From Firmicutes bacterium HGW-Firmicutes-7 (GTDB lineage: Bacteria > Bacillota > Clostridia > Lachnospirales > Vallitaleaceae): DNA of 64,000 nucleotides. The notes below the pieces were generated by a model. The model did no database searches. It had not been told where the DNA came from and saw nothing but the letters and a program-made list of their open reading frames with translations. Below are positions 53,165-62,205 of the stretch, piece by piece. The stretch spans positions 148,269 through 212,268 of the forward strand of contig PGZO01000005.1 of assembly GCA_002841375.1 (NCBI GenBank), written 5' to 3'. Position 1 is the first letter of the stretch; each line of letters opens with the position of its first letter. The position numbers were made by a program, and so were the translations under genes.

Positions 53165-53287
53165 CTAACGAAAGAAGTCCCTCACTTCTTAAGCGGGGTA
53201 ACTTACTTGCCCATCGGTAGGTGTATGGCACCTACTGATGGGCAAGCAAAGCTTGCGTTTAGCAAATAGGGAGGGCGAGTGTCCTTT
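53165..53287 (+). repeat. Repeat family copy D: near full-length structured element
   Basis: It has the same order of folds as copy B: CACTTC-TTAAG-GGGGTAAC, then GTAGGTG/CACCTAC, then GCAAGC/GCTTGC, then GGAGGGCGAGTGTCC. The second stem has matched changes relative to copy B (GTGGGTG/CACCCAC), so base pairing is preserved. Its 3' end lies 31 bases before a truncated ORF. Confidence 0.7.
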
Positions 53288-53317
53288 GACCAAAGCTTCT
53301 TATAAAAGGAGAAAGAC

Positions 53318-53350
53318 ATGGAACTAAAAAATAATATACTTTATAGATAA
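53318..53350 (+). pseudogene. 10-codon ORF with a strong ribosome site: possible truncated gene
   Basis: AAAAGGAG lies 6 bases before an ATG that opens MELKNNILYR and stops. The excellent start with almost no coding length suggests the 5' end of a gene cut by insertion of the recombinase element to the right. The sequence resembles the N-terminus of some B12-binding radical SAM proteins (TIGR03960), a tentative recollection only. It could instead be a leader peptide. Confidence 0.4.
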
Positions 53351-53389
53351 CGAATATATCACTTTATATACAACGGAAATGCAATAACG

Positions 53390-53418
53390 TTGACGGTTTA
53401 AAAAATAAACGATATAAT
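53390..53418 (+). promoter_or_regulatory. Promoter of the recombinase operon
   Basis: TTGACG (53390-53395), 17 bases, TATAAT (53413-53418). Confidence 0.7.
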
Positions 53419-53450
53419 AAAATTGAATTTTATTATATTGTTTATTTTTT
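53400..53450. promoter_or_regulatory. 51-bp palindrome over the recombinase promoter
   Basis: Two 24-base arms (53400-53423 and 53427-53450) differ by only one G/T position and enclose TGA. The left arm covers the -10. Read-through from the left would make a strong hairpin followed by a T-run. It may serve as operator, terminator or recombinase-binding site. Confidence 0.7.
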
Positions 53451-53466
53451 ATGGGGAGATTTAAGT

Positions 53467-54786
53467 ATGAGCAATGTTATTCAGTTTATTGTAAAAGATA
53501 TTTCAGTGTATCGTAAACAGTGTAGATTTATCAATAGAAATGTCAATATAACAAATGAGTATGGAGAAAGGGATTCTTATCCTTGTATTGTACTTTATGA
53601 ATGCGAGACTGGAATACCATTACTATATACGGGGTTTGAAAAATATGTCAGCTCATTAGTATTGAGTGAGATACGAGACGGTGAAACATTAGCGAAGAGA
53701 GCTGTAGGGGTATGTAATTTTCTTAATTATCTATTATATGAGACGCAAATCAATAGTCTACATGAATGCACTATTACTATTATTAGAGAGTATTTAAAGT
53801 TTTCTAGGTTAAAGGACAAAGATTCAGGAGATCTGTATAAACATGATACTTGGGTAAGGTACAGAGGATTTTTATTTGATTTTTTAAGTGATTATTACAA
53901 CGTAAACAAGAATTTGCTACCATTCAAATATAATGGAGATGATTTGCAGACATATGTAAAAATAAATGATAATAATAAATCTAGACCCTTTTTGATGAAG
54001 AAGAATGCTAGATTTAATGTAAAAGGACCTAGAACAACCCATAAAAAAAATAGAATCCTTGTTAAAGGATATTTGGATTTGCTGGTGTTCGAAGCTAAGA
54101 AATATGAACCTGAAATTGTACTCGCCATTGCTTTACAGGCTTTCGCTGGGTTAAGAGAAGGTGAAGTTGTTAATATGACTTGCGGCAAACTTAAAATCAT
54201 AAGAAAACAGTTTGCTATGGTATCGACGATTGAACTTGATCTGCTAGAACCAGCAGAATTTTTTGTTAATTGGGAAAAGAAAACAAAACCTGGATCTATT
54301 AAGAAAAATAGAATCCAGAAGGTTTATGATGGTTTTATTGCTCAAATTATTGAACTTTATGATTCACATATACAGGTGATGGAAAGTAAAGGTTATGAAA
54401 CAGGTAATGATTGCCCTCTATTTGTTAATTATCAGGGAAATGCAATGACAGTACAGTCATATTCGGGCAGAGTAAAAAAGTTATTCTATGACTATTTTCT
54501 TCCTGCCTTGAAGCTCACTTGTGAGAAACAAAATACATGGGCTGATAATGCCGCATTTATTGAAACTTATGAAAAAGAATATCCAGGTGCACATATGTTT
54601 AGACATTGGTTCACAATGTATTTGATAACAAATGCAAAGTTATCAATTGCTGAAGTTATGAGATGGAGAGGCGACTCTAGTCAGGAGTCTATGAATTCAT
54701 ATATTCATGAGAACTCAGAGTTGATTGAAATATACAGAGAAAGTTCATATACATTCCAATCGCAGCTTTTAGATGACATTATTTAG
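53467..54786 (+). CDS. Tyrosine recombinase 1 of a three-recombinase operon
   Basis: The 439-residue protein has an N-terminal SAM-like DNA-binding part and a catalytic domain with R230 (GLREGE), H376-x-x-R379 (HMFRH) and Y412 (SYIHEN), with D403 in the usual His/Trp position. Spacing of 9 residues from D403 to Y412 is canonical. It is comparable to TnpA of Tn554-type elements. GGGGAG precedes the ATG. Recombinases 2 and 3 follow with an 8-base gap and an 8-base overlap. Confidence 0.85.
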   Translation: MSNVIQFIVKDISVYRKQCRFINRNVNITNEYGERDSYPCIVLYECETGIPLLYTGFEKYVSSLVLSEIRDGETLAKRAVGVCNFLNYLLYETQINSLHECTITIIREYLKFSRLKDKDSGDLYKHDTWVRYRGFLFDFLSDYYNVNKNLLPFKYNGDDLQTYVKINDNNKSRPFLMKKNARFNVKGPRTTHKKNRILVKGYLDLLVFEAKKYEPEIVLAIALQAFAGLREGEVVNMTCGKLKIIRKQFAMVSTIELDLLEPAEFFVNWEKKTKPGSIKKNRIQKVYDGFIAQIIELYDSHIQVMESKGYETGNDCPLFVNYQGNAMTVQSYSGRVKKLFYDYFLPALKLTCEKQNTWADNAAFIETYEKEYPGAHMFRHWFTMYLITNAKLSIAEVMRWRGDSSQESMNSYIHENSELIEIYRESSYTFQSQLLDDII

Positions 54787-54794
54787 GAGAGAGT

Positions 54795-56840
54795 ATGGTA
54801 AAGAAAAAAGAATGGTTTAAGAAAAATACGATATCTATAGTGGCTGCTGCTTCTAGACTAAATATAAAGACAAAAGCACTTAGATTTCAAATAGAGTGCG
54901 GAAATATTGAATGTAAAGATAATAGGATTCACGAATCCGATTTTGACATAATTCAAAAACAAATGTCTGAGTATATCGGAATAACAGAGTTTATTAGGCA
55001 ACATGATAGTGATAGATTTGTCGCTAGAATAGTTCGTAATAGAAACAAGTATATTGATTTTCTTGAGGTGAATGAATATTTTGGAGCTGAATTACATAAA
55101 ACTCAGGAAATGCTTTTTGTAGATCATGAAACAGATGATTTCTTTATTACGCGAGAAGACGCGGATTACATTGATTATAAAAGTATCAAGTTTTTTAAAG
55201 AATTTGGATATACAGAAAAAGTTAAAATCCACAGGTTAATTAAACAGTCAGGTGGACATCGGTTATCAATGCAATATATTGATAATTACATTAAGAACTT
55301 AGATGATGGCAATTATAAATATACCCCTTCAATCACTAACTTTGTCGAAATTGTATTTTCAGCAGGGGATGTTACAAGACTCACAGATGAAGATATCATA
55401 TCAATGATAGAAAGCGCTGATGCAGTAAGAACAAAAGAGCTTATCGTTGGTTTTATCAAATATGTAAGTCGCTTTGAAGATGTTAAATATCATACTATTG
55501 ACTTAGAAAAAAGAGAAAGTAAGTCAGTACCAGCTTACTCATATGAACAATATGTTTGTCTAGCTAAAATATTATTTAACACTGAATATGATCTGAAACA
55601 TGATTTGACAAACAAGGCTTTGGAAAACCATAATTTTGCTGAAATGTGGCTGTTTTTAGCTATTCATTATATTTGTGGATGGCGTGCTTCAGATATATGC
55701 AGTAACTGGGTATACCCAAATTTTAAAAGTAATGATAATCCCTTTAAGATAAAAATAGATACGCTAAGAGAAGATATCGCAAAAGATAAGATAGAGGATG
55801 AAATCTACGAAAGTGTAGCCTTATATACAATTAGAAAAATTGAAATGTCATTTAATTTACCGTCAAAAACACCCAGAGATTCAGCGGGAAAATTACGTTC
55901 AGAGATTGTCCCAGAGCTTAGAGCGTTTTTTGGTAAATTAATCTTAGTTGCAGAAATCCATCATTTAGAATCACAAGATGGATATATGAAAACGAATCGA
56001 ATAAGTAGTTACTGTAACTGGACTTATTGTAGAGATTTTTTTGGTGAAGAGATATATAAGTTTGCAGGCAGACATAATATTTCATCTAGAAGGCTCAATA
56101 AATCATACTTACAGGGGATAGAACAGGCTACAAAAGATAATGGAAACACAACTCTTGTAGCGCATATGGTAGCCTCGTTTGCAAGGAATCATGCGAATGT
56201 TGATACTACAGCAATATATCTAAAAGACCATGGACTTACTGGAGAATCTGCAGAAGTAGTATTATATATGATGATGCAAAGAGGGGTATTCGGTGTTTCG
56301 CTGTATTATATGTTAGTATCTGCATATCCAGGAGCATTTGAAAAACTAACTGCCAAAGATCAGACAAAACTAATGGAAAAAATACCATTAACTGCATATG
56401 AGATTGAAACAATGGGAACAGTCATGGTTGCTAGTGAAAGGATGATTAGTGAGTTCTCTCAAGGAGGTGTAGAAGAACCGATTGAAATACTCAAAGCAAT
56501 GTATGCAATTGGACAAGGACGAGGAAAATCAAAAGATGAAGGTGTTTTTTGCAAGAAAAAGGCTCTTGGAGAAAGTTGTGTTCACCCTAAAGATAAGTCA
56601 TGTTTAGCAAATCTGTGCAAGTATAATGTATTTACAAACGATGGTATTCCTTCATTGGTTAGAGTAGTTAAAGAGTATAGAGAAAAGGCAAATAGAACAG
56701 GAAATAAAAAGTATGAAGTTGCTTTAAATAAAAAAATAATTCCTGCCTTTCAAGATATAATTAATACCATCATTAAGGAAATGTCAAAACGTGAGAAGGA
56801 AAGTACTAAGATATTAGTATTGGAGGCATTTAATGAATAA
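54795..56840 (+). CDS. Tyrosine recombinase 2 (TnpB-like) with a C-terminal Cys cluster
   Basis: The 681-residue protein has a long N-terminal region and a C-terminal recombinase domain with R297 (CGWRASDIC), a degenerate HxxR box (ISSRRLNKS), H466 and Y475 (NHANVDTTAIYL). C586, C595, H597, C602 and C607 then form a likely zinc site. Length and position fit TnpB of Tn554 (about 630 residues). GGAGAG lies before the ATG. The next gene starts within its last 8 bases. Confidence 0.82.
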   Translation: MVKKKEWFKKNTISIVAAASRLNIKTKALRFQIECGNIECKDNRIHESDFDIIQKQMSEYIGITEFIRQHDSDRFVARIVRNRNKYIDFLEVNEYFGAELHKTQEMLFVDHETDDFFITREDADYIDYKSIKFFKEFGYTEKVKIHRLIKQSGGHRLSMQYIDNYIKNLDDGNYKYTPSITNFVEIVFSAGDVTRLTDEDIISMIESADAVRTKELIVGFIKYVSRFEDVKYHTIDLEKRESKSVPAYSYEQYVCLAKILFNTEYDLKHDLTNKALENHNFAEMWLFLAIHYICGWRASDICSNWVYPNFKSNDNPFKIKIDTLREDIAKDKIEDEIYESVALYTIRKIEMSFNLPSKTPRDSAGKLRSEIVPELRAFFGKLILVAEIHHLESQDGYMKTNRISSYCNWTYCRDFFGEEIYKFAGRHNISSRRLNKSYLQGIEQATKDNGNTTLVAHMVASFARNHANVDTTAIYLKDHGLTGESAEVVLYMMMQRGVFGVSLYYMLVSAYPGAFEKLTAKDQTKLMEKIPLTAYEIETMGTVMVASERMISEFSQGGVEEPIEILKAMYAIGQGRGKSKDEGVFCKKKALGESCVHPKDKSCLANLCKYNVFTNDGIPSLVRVVKEYREKANRTGNKKYEVALNKKIIPAFQDIINTIIKEMSKREKESTKILVLEAFNE

Positions 56841-58440
56841 TATTTTGAGAGAAATAAGATTAGATGATGTGGTCATTTATACTGAGCATTCTTATAGCGT
56901 AAATACACTGAAAAAATGTGAAAAAATTTTTAATGCACTTGTAAAAAAAGGTGAGATTACAGGGAGATTCTATGAAGACTTTTGGATGTGCTATTCAGGC
57001 GTAAAAAAATTCGGTATATCTTTTCAATTTGACTCTGAAAAGTACAGAGAACGAATTGGAAATGAGTTTGGCATTGCAGAAGAGAAGATGAAAAACATGC
57101 TAAAATGTTATGCAATATATTGCAATGGTGTGTATATATACAGTACTATTGCCCATGATAAGATTGCTGTAATCTGCACTTTCTTAGAAAGCTATAAAGA
57201 TAAGAATTATAAGATTAAGTGTGAAGATATAAGCACTTTAGAGGAATTTCTTGTTTTTACTAATACGCCTGTCATGCTGATTGAGAAAATCACATCAAGT
57301 ATAAGGTTAAAGAAACGTAAAATCATAAAGCAGAGACAACTTAGTCCGGTAATAAATTACCTTGTAATTGAGAATGAAATAAATTCAATGTATAGGAATC
57401 AGCTTAATGATGAAACATTTAAAAGATGGTTTCCAATATATTTTTGGGTAAACATAACATTTATTTTACCTTTAAGAGCCACAGAAATGTTAGTAACTCC
57501 AAAACATTGCATTACTCGTATAGATGACAAGGTATATATAAATATTCGCCGTACAAGACTGAAAAAGGGTAAAAGAACTGTCTATTATGATGTTGAGAAA
57601 GATTACAAGGAATTCACTTATGAAATACCGGATAAGATCGTTGCTGACAACATCGAAAGATATATGGGATTGACAAAGAACCAAAATCGAAGATTTCTAT
57701 TTAAATTTAGTGTATTGATGCTAAATGAAATGTTTTCGTTACAGGCATTTAACCATTTGCTTAGTAACTTTATTGATGAAAAAATTATTGGTAATAGAAA
57801 CTATGATTTTGCAAAATATGCAACTGGTATAGAAGCGTTTGAATATGTCACAGCAGGTGATAGTAGACCTATTGCAATGGCAAATTTGTACTTTCAAAAA
57901 TTTGGTGAGGATATCTGTCGACAACTTGCTGACCATATAAATATTGATACTAGCGCAGGATATTACACGAATATCTCGGAAACAATTTTGGCTTCATCTA
58001 TTATGCAACATCATAAAAAAATAAATTTACAATCTCAAGATTTGGAACATCAATATACTAAAAGCCATAATATGGTCGTAGCAACCGATAAATCAGTATG
58101 TGTTTCGAAAAGGCGTGAAATTGATATAGAAGATCTAACGGATTGCATCAACGAGGGACATCTAGAAGAATGTATGGGATGTAAATTCTTTAGGCCATCT
58201 ATTCATGAATTGGATGAATTTTTAAGAGGGCAGAAAAAGAAAGCTGATGACGGCGCAATACGAGCTATTGAGTTTATGAATAATGTTATGAGCATCAAAA
58301 ATAGGGAAACAACACTTGAAGAAGTTTTTCTTTCAATACAGACTGATGCCACACGTTATCGTATGGGATGTGATATCAAAATTAAGGAGAAGTGGGAAGA
58401 ATGGGAAAGTCGCAAAAATATACAGAAGACCAGTTACTAG
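56833..58440 (+). CDS. Tyrosine recombinase 3 with a C-terminal Cys cluster
   Basis: The 535-residue protein has R215 (LPLRATEM), a HxxR-like segment AGDSRPIA that is degenerate, H368 and Y377 (DHINIDTSAGYY). C438, H443, C447 and C450 follow in CINEGHLEECMGC. The recombinases of this operon therefore keep the Arg and Tyr but deviate at other catalytic positions. It overlaps the next gene by 40 bases. Confidence 0.8.
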   Translation: MNNILREIRLDDVVIYTEHSYSVNTLKKCEKIFNALVKKGEITGRFYEDFWMCYSGVKKFGISFQFDSEKYRERIGNEFGIAEEKMKNMLKCYAIYCNGVYIYSTIAHDKIAVICTFLESYKDKNYKIKCEDISTLEEFLVFTNTPVMLIEKITSSIRLKKRKIIKQRQLSPVINYLVIENEINSMYRNQLNDETFKRWFPIYFWVNITFILPLRATEMLVTPKHCITRIDDKVYINIRRTRLKKGKRTVYYDVEKDYKEFTYEIPDKIVADNIERYMGLTKNQNRRFLFKFSVLMLNEMFSLQAFNHLLSNFIDEKIIGNRNYDFAKYATGIEAFEYVTAGDSRPIAMANLYFQKFGEDICRQLADHINIDTSAGYYTNISETILASSIMQHHKKINLQSQDLEHQYTKSHNMVVATDKSVCVSKRREIDIEDLTDCINEGHLEECMGCKFFRPSIHELDEFLRGQKKKADDGAIRAIEFMNNVMSIKNRETTLEEVFLSIQTDATRYRMGCDIKIKEKWEEWESRKNIQKTSY

Positions 58441-59180
58441 AGGGTGTTGTTAGATATTCCGAATTTAATAAAAAGAAAGTAAAAGCTACAGAGCTTGCTA
58501 TTTGGTGTAGGGACAATGTTGATGGGCTTGAAGAAGTAAGGGATTACCATTTTACAAGAAATATACAAGTTCATAGCCCTAAAACTGGCAAGCTGATAGA
58601 ACGTCAGAAACTCTGCACTCAAAGGATTAATGAGATAAACAAATCTCGGAATTTAAGGGTAAGTATAAACTCGAATTTAATTCTAAAGGCATCGAATATT
58701 GACGTTGTATTTGAATTATCAAAATCTGTTCTAAGAAACTTAATCGTTGAAACAAGAGAGATGTTTGATACTTTGTTGAGTAAAAACTATCATCTTGAAA
58801 GAGAAAACGAGGTTTTGAGAAGTATAAATAAGAATCAAAAGACATCAATCGAGGAAGTTAATATAAAAGTATCAGATTTACAAAAGTCATTAAAAAGATT
58901 ATCGAAGCAGGTGAACTATTTGATGAAAGAAGTAGATATGGAGAATCGAATAAAAACATTAGAAAAGATGGGAATCGAAGATGAGGCAATTGATTTGAAT
59001 ACATATACAGAAAATCTACAGCAAACAATAGAAGATGTTATGAATATTAACAAGATTTTGTTAGAGCAAATAAATAACAATACCATATTTGATGAGGATT
59101 CAAATAGTATTGAGGGGCACTCCGAAGATGTAAATGATTATTATGTTGAAGATGTGATTTCAGGGATTGATTTTGACTGA
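58401..59180 (+). CDS. Coiled-coil DNA-binding-like protein (TnpC-like position)
   Basis: The 259-residue protein has an N-terminal basic segment with YTEDQLLEGVVRYSEFN and VRDYHFTRNIQV, followed by a coiled coil from about residue 110 to 225 and an acidic tail. The position after three recombinase genes and the coiled coil recall TnpC of Tn554, although TnpC is shorter. It probably modulates recombination. AAGGAG is 11 bases before ATG 58401; the GTG at 58392 is too close to it. Confidence 0.7.
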   Translation: MGKSQKYTEDQLLEGVVRYSEFNKKKVKATELAIWCRDNVDGLEEVRDYHFTRNIQVHSPKTGKLIERQKLCTQRINEINKSRNLRVSINSNLILKASNIDVVFELSKSVLRNLIVETREMFDTLLSKNYHLERENEVLRSINKNQKTSIEEVNIKVSDLQKSLKRLSKQVNYLMKEVDMENRIKTLEKMGIEDEAIDLNTYTENLQQTIEDVMNINKILLEQINNNTIFDEDSNSIEGHSEDVNDYYVEDVISGIDFD

Positions 59181-59233
59181 ATATCAGAATAGTTTAAAGT
59201 AGTACATTATGAAGCATTAAGAAAAGGAACAAA

Positions 59234-60715
59234 ATGGATAGAAAAATTAAATTTGAAAATTCTCTTGCATTTAAGAATCCGAACTTAGCTAAGGATTGGC
59301 ATCCGACGAAAAATGGAAACATGAAACCAGATAATGTAACTGCTAGTTCAGCAAAGAAAGTATGGTGGCAATGTAAAAAAAGTGATGAATGGAGAGCGAC
59401 GATTAATTCACGCGCTCAAGGCGCTGGTTGTCCATATTGTGCTGGCCAGCGAGCAATAAAAGGAGAAACAGACTTGGCAACGGTTAATCCTAGAATAGCA
59501 AAAGAATGGCATCCTACGAAAAATGGAGACTTGAAACCAGATTCTGTAAAAGTCCAATCTGGTAAGAAAGTGTGGTGGCTATGTGAGAAAGGGCATGAAT
59601 GGGAAACAAGAATCAGCCATCGTCATATAAGTGGCTGTCCATATTGTTCAGGTAAACGAGTAATAGAAGGGGAAACAGATTTGGCAACTGTCAATCCTCA
59701 ATTAGCAAAAGAATGGCATCCTACAAAGAATCGTATATTGGAACCTAATGATGTAACAGCCAAGTCGGGAAGGAAAGTATGGTGGCAATGTAAAAAAGGA
59801 CATGAATGGAAAGCAACAATTAGCCAACGTCATATACATAACTGCCCATATTGTGTGGGCCATCGAGTAATAAAAGGAGAATCGGATTTGGCGACACTAA
59901 ATCCCAAATTAGCTAAAGAGTGGCATCCTACAAAGAATGGAAACTTGAAATCGAATGATGTAACAATTAAGTCGGGTAAGAAAGTATGGTGGCAATGTGA
60001 AAACGGTCATGAATGGGAGGCGACTGTTGCAAATCGCTCAAAAGGAGGAAGATGTCCATATTGTTCGGGGAGACGACCTATAAAAGGAGAAACGGATTTG
60101 GTAACCATAAATCCCATATTAGCTAAAGAGTGGCACTCTATAAAGAATGGGAAATTGAATCCAGATGATGTAATGGTCCAGTCGAATAAGAAGGTATGGT
60201 GGCAATGTGAAAAAAGGCATGAATGGGAGGCTCATATTCAAGGGCGCTCATTAGGATCAGGATGTCCATATTGTTCGGGGCGACGACCTATAAAAGGAGA
60301 AACGGATTTAATAACGGTTAATCCTGAATTAGCGAAAGAATGGCATCCTACAATGAATGGTTCATTGGAATATGAGGGTGTAACGGCCAAGTCCGGGAGG
60401 AAGGTATGGTGGCAATGTGAAAACGGTCATGAATGGGAGGAGATTGTCTCAAATCGTTCGAAAGGAAGAGGATGTCCATATTGTTCAGGGCGACGACCTA
60501 TAAAAGGAGAAACAGATTTGGCAACTGTCAATCCACATTTAGCTAAAGAATGGCATCTAATAAAAAATGGGAATATGAAACCTGATCAAGTTACTGCACG
60601 ATCCGTTAGAAAAGTATGGTGGCAATGTGAAAAAGGTCATGAATGGAGAGCGATGATTAGTAATCGAGCTATAGGTAGAGGGTGTGCTCAGTGCAGAAGA
60701 AGCTACTCTGTTTAG
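59234..60715 (+). CDS. Seven-repeat zinc-ribbon protein
   Basis: The 493-residue protein consists of seven units of about 68 residues. Each has LAKEWHPTKNG, then KKVWWQC and CPYC, with GHEW between the C pairs, and KGETDLAT as linker. The C/H pattern of each (C..GHEW....CPxC) would bind one zinc ion; the first unit has SDEW in place of GHEW. Such repeats (DUF4379-like, probable zinc-ribbon) occur in phages, defence islands and homing-type genes. Function is not known. Protein is highly basic and probably binds nucleic acid. Confidence 0.85.
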   Translation: MDRKIKFENSLAFKNPNLAKDWHPTKNGNMKPDNVTASSAKKVWWQCKKSDEWRATINSRAQGAGCPYCAGQRAIKGETDLATVNPRIAKEWHPTKNGDLKPDSVKVQSGKKVWWLCEKGHEWETRISHRHISGCPYCSGKRVIEGETDLATVNPQLAKEWHPTKNRILEPNDVTAKSGRKVWWQCKKGHEWKATISQRHIHNCPYCVGHRVIKGESDLATLNPKLAKEWHPTKNGNLKSNDVTIKSGKKVWWQCENGHEWEATVANRSKGGRCPYCSGRRPIKGETDLVTINPILAKEWHSIKNGKLNPDDVMVQSNKKVWWQCEKRHEWEAHIQGRSLGSGCPYCSGRRPIKGETDLITVNPELAKEWHPTMNGSLEYEGVTAKSGRKVWWQCENGHEWEEIVSNRSKGRGCPYCSGRRPIKGETDLATVNPHLAKEWHLIKNGNMKPDQVTARSVRKVWWQCEKGHEWRAMISNRAIGRGCAQCRRSYSV

Positions 60716-60840
60716 TACATTAGTCAGAGTAGGAATTTATTAAATATATAAATTTAATAAACTAATTGGGATTGGTTTTTGATTTATTGCTTTTATATTT
60801 GAATTTCGATCAACAATAAGTTTAAAAAGGAGAAACTGAT

Positions 60841-61878
60841 TTGGCAAAATTAGACTCAAACTTGATGGAAGAATGGCATCCTACAAAAAATGGAGATTTA
60901 AAATCATGTGATGTAAAAAGTAAGTCAAATAAGAAAGTATGGTGGCGATGTGAAAAAGGACATGAATGGGAGGCGAGTATTGCTAATCGTACAGTTAAAG
61001 TAAGGGGTTGTCCATATTGTACGGGCCAACGAGCAATAACTGGAGAAACGGACTTGGCAACAGTTAATACTAGATTAACGAAGGAATGGCATCCTACTAA
61101 GAATGGTGACTTGAAACCGGATGCTATAACAGCCCAATCACATAAGAAAGCATGGTGGCAATGTGAAAATGGCCATGAATGGAATGCCGTTATATACAGT
61201 CGTAATGTAAGGGGTTGTCCGTATTGTTCAGGAAAAAGAGTAATCAGAGGAGAAACAGATTTAGCAACTATAAATCCTGAGTTAGCGAAAGAATGGCACC
61301 CTACTAAGAATGGAAACTTGAAAACACAAGATGTTACATCTCACTCACATATGAAAGTATGGTGGCGATGTGAAAAAGGTCATGAATGGGAACGATCAGT
61401 ACATGGTCGAGCTAATAATAGTGGTTGCCCATATTGTTCGGGTAGATTCGCAATAAAGGGCGAAACAGATTTAACAACGGTTAACCCAGAACTAGCCAAA
61501 GAATGGCATCCTAAGAAGAATGGAAAATTGAAACCTGAAGAAGTAACAGCCCAATCACATAAAAAGGTATGGTGGAAATGTGAAAAAGGGCATGAATGGG
61601 AGGGTAGTATAAGTAGTCGTAATACAAATAGATGTCCATTTTGTTCGGCTAAACGTGCTATTAAAGGTGAATCAGATTTAGCCACGGTTAATCCTAGATT
61701 AGCGAAGGAGTGGCATCCTATAAAAAATGGAATCTTGAAATCGGATATTGTAACGGCTAAGTCGAATAAGAAAGTATGGTGGATTTGTTCTGAGTACCAT
61801 GAATGGAGAGCGGTGATTAACATGCGAGCTAATGGTACTGGGTGTCCTGAGTGTAGAAGGAATAACCGAGGTTTATAG
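60841..61878 (+). CDS. Five-repeat zinc-ribbon protein, truncated at its 5' end
   Basis: The 345-residue protein has five of the same units. The start is TTG 60841, behind AAAAAGGAG. In the same frame the preceding codons (60826-60840) read KGETD, and with the L of the start codon they give the KGETDL linker of a repeat; a TAA lies just before (60823-60825). So the gene looks like the tail of a longer repeat protein that now initiates inside a unit, with the linker codons acting as ribosome site. It is probably derived from the same ancestor as the gene at 59234. Confidence 0.8.
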   Translation: MAKLDSNLMEEWHPTKNGDLKSCDVKSKSNKKVWWRCEKGHEWEASIANRTVKVRGCPYCTGQRAITGETDLATVNTRLTKEWHPTKNGDLKPDAITAQSHKKAWWQCENGHEWNAVIYSRNVRGCPYCSGKRVIRGETDLATINPELAKEWHPTKNGNLKTQDVTSHSHMKVWWRCEKGHEWERSVHGRANNSGCPYCSGRFAIKGETDLTTVNPELAKEWHPKKNGKLKPEEVTAQSHKKVWWKCEKGHEWEGSISSRNTNRCPFCSAKRAIKGESDLATVNPRLAKEWHPIKNGILKSDIVTAKSNKKVWWICSEYHEWRAVINMRANGTGCPECRRNNRGL

Positions 61879-61960
61879 CTAAATGGAAGAAGAAACTCTT
61901 AGGCTTAGTGAATTAACTGCCTTTTGTATATAAATACTTAAAAGTTTACATTTAGTATTA

Positions 61961-61988
61961 TTGATTAGGTTACATGATATGGTATAGT
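61961..61988 (+). promoter_or_regulatory. Possible promoter before the HNH gene region
   Basis: TTGATT (61961-61966), 16 bases, TATAGT (61983-61988). Confidence 0.5.
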
Positions 61989-62027
61989 TAATCTCAATAA
62001 AAGAAATACCAAGGGGAGGAAGTAATC

Positions 62028-62189
62028 ATGAAAACTTGTTTTGTAGTTCAACTATTTGATGGCGATAAATTCGATAGAAGGTATACAGAGACATTTGAAC
62101 CTGCTATTAGAGGCGCTAACCTAAATCCTTATCGGGTTGATAGCGACCCATCTGTAGTTATTCCAATAGAAGACATCAACGATAAATAG
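62028..62189 (+). pseudogene. 53-residue stub of a TIR-like/nucleotide-binding protein
   Basis: An ORF behind GGGGAGGAAG encodes MKTCFVVQLFDGDKFD, RRYTETFEPAI and YRVDSDPSVVIPIED, the N-terminus of predicted TIR-like or nucleoside-deoxyribosyltransferase-like proteins, and then stops. Full members continue for at least 100 residues, so it is a truncated gene or a separated domain. It is 16 bases upstream of the HNH gene and shares its likely promoter. Confidence 0.6.
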
Positions 62190-62205
62190 TAAAGGTGGTG
62201 GATAT

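Noticed and set aside
61380..61823. Antisense ORF of 147 codons inside the repeat protein gene
   Set aside because: It is created by the repeating codon pattern of the zinc-ribbon units.
59234..61878. CRISPR-like repetition
   Set aside because: The repeats are about 200 bases, in frame, and encode zinc-ribbon units. There are no short identical repeats with variable spacers.
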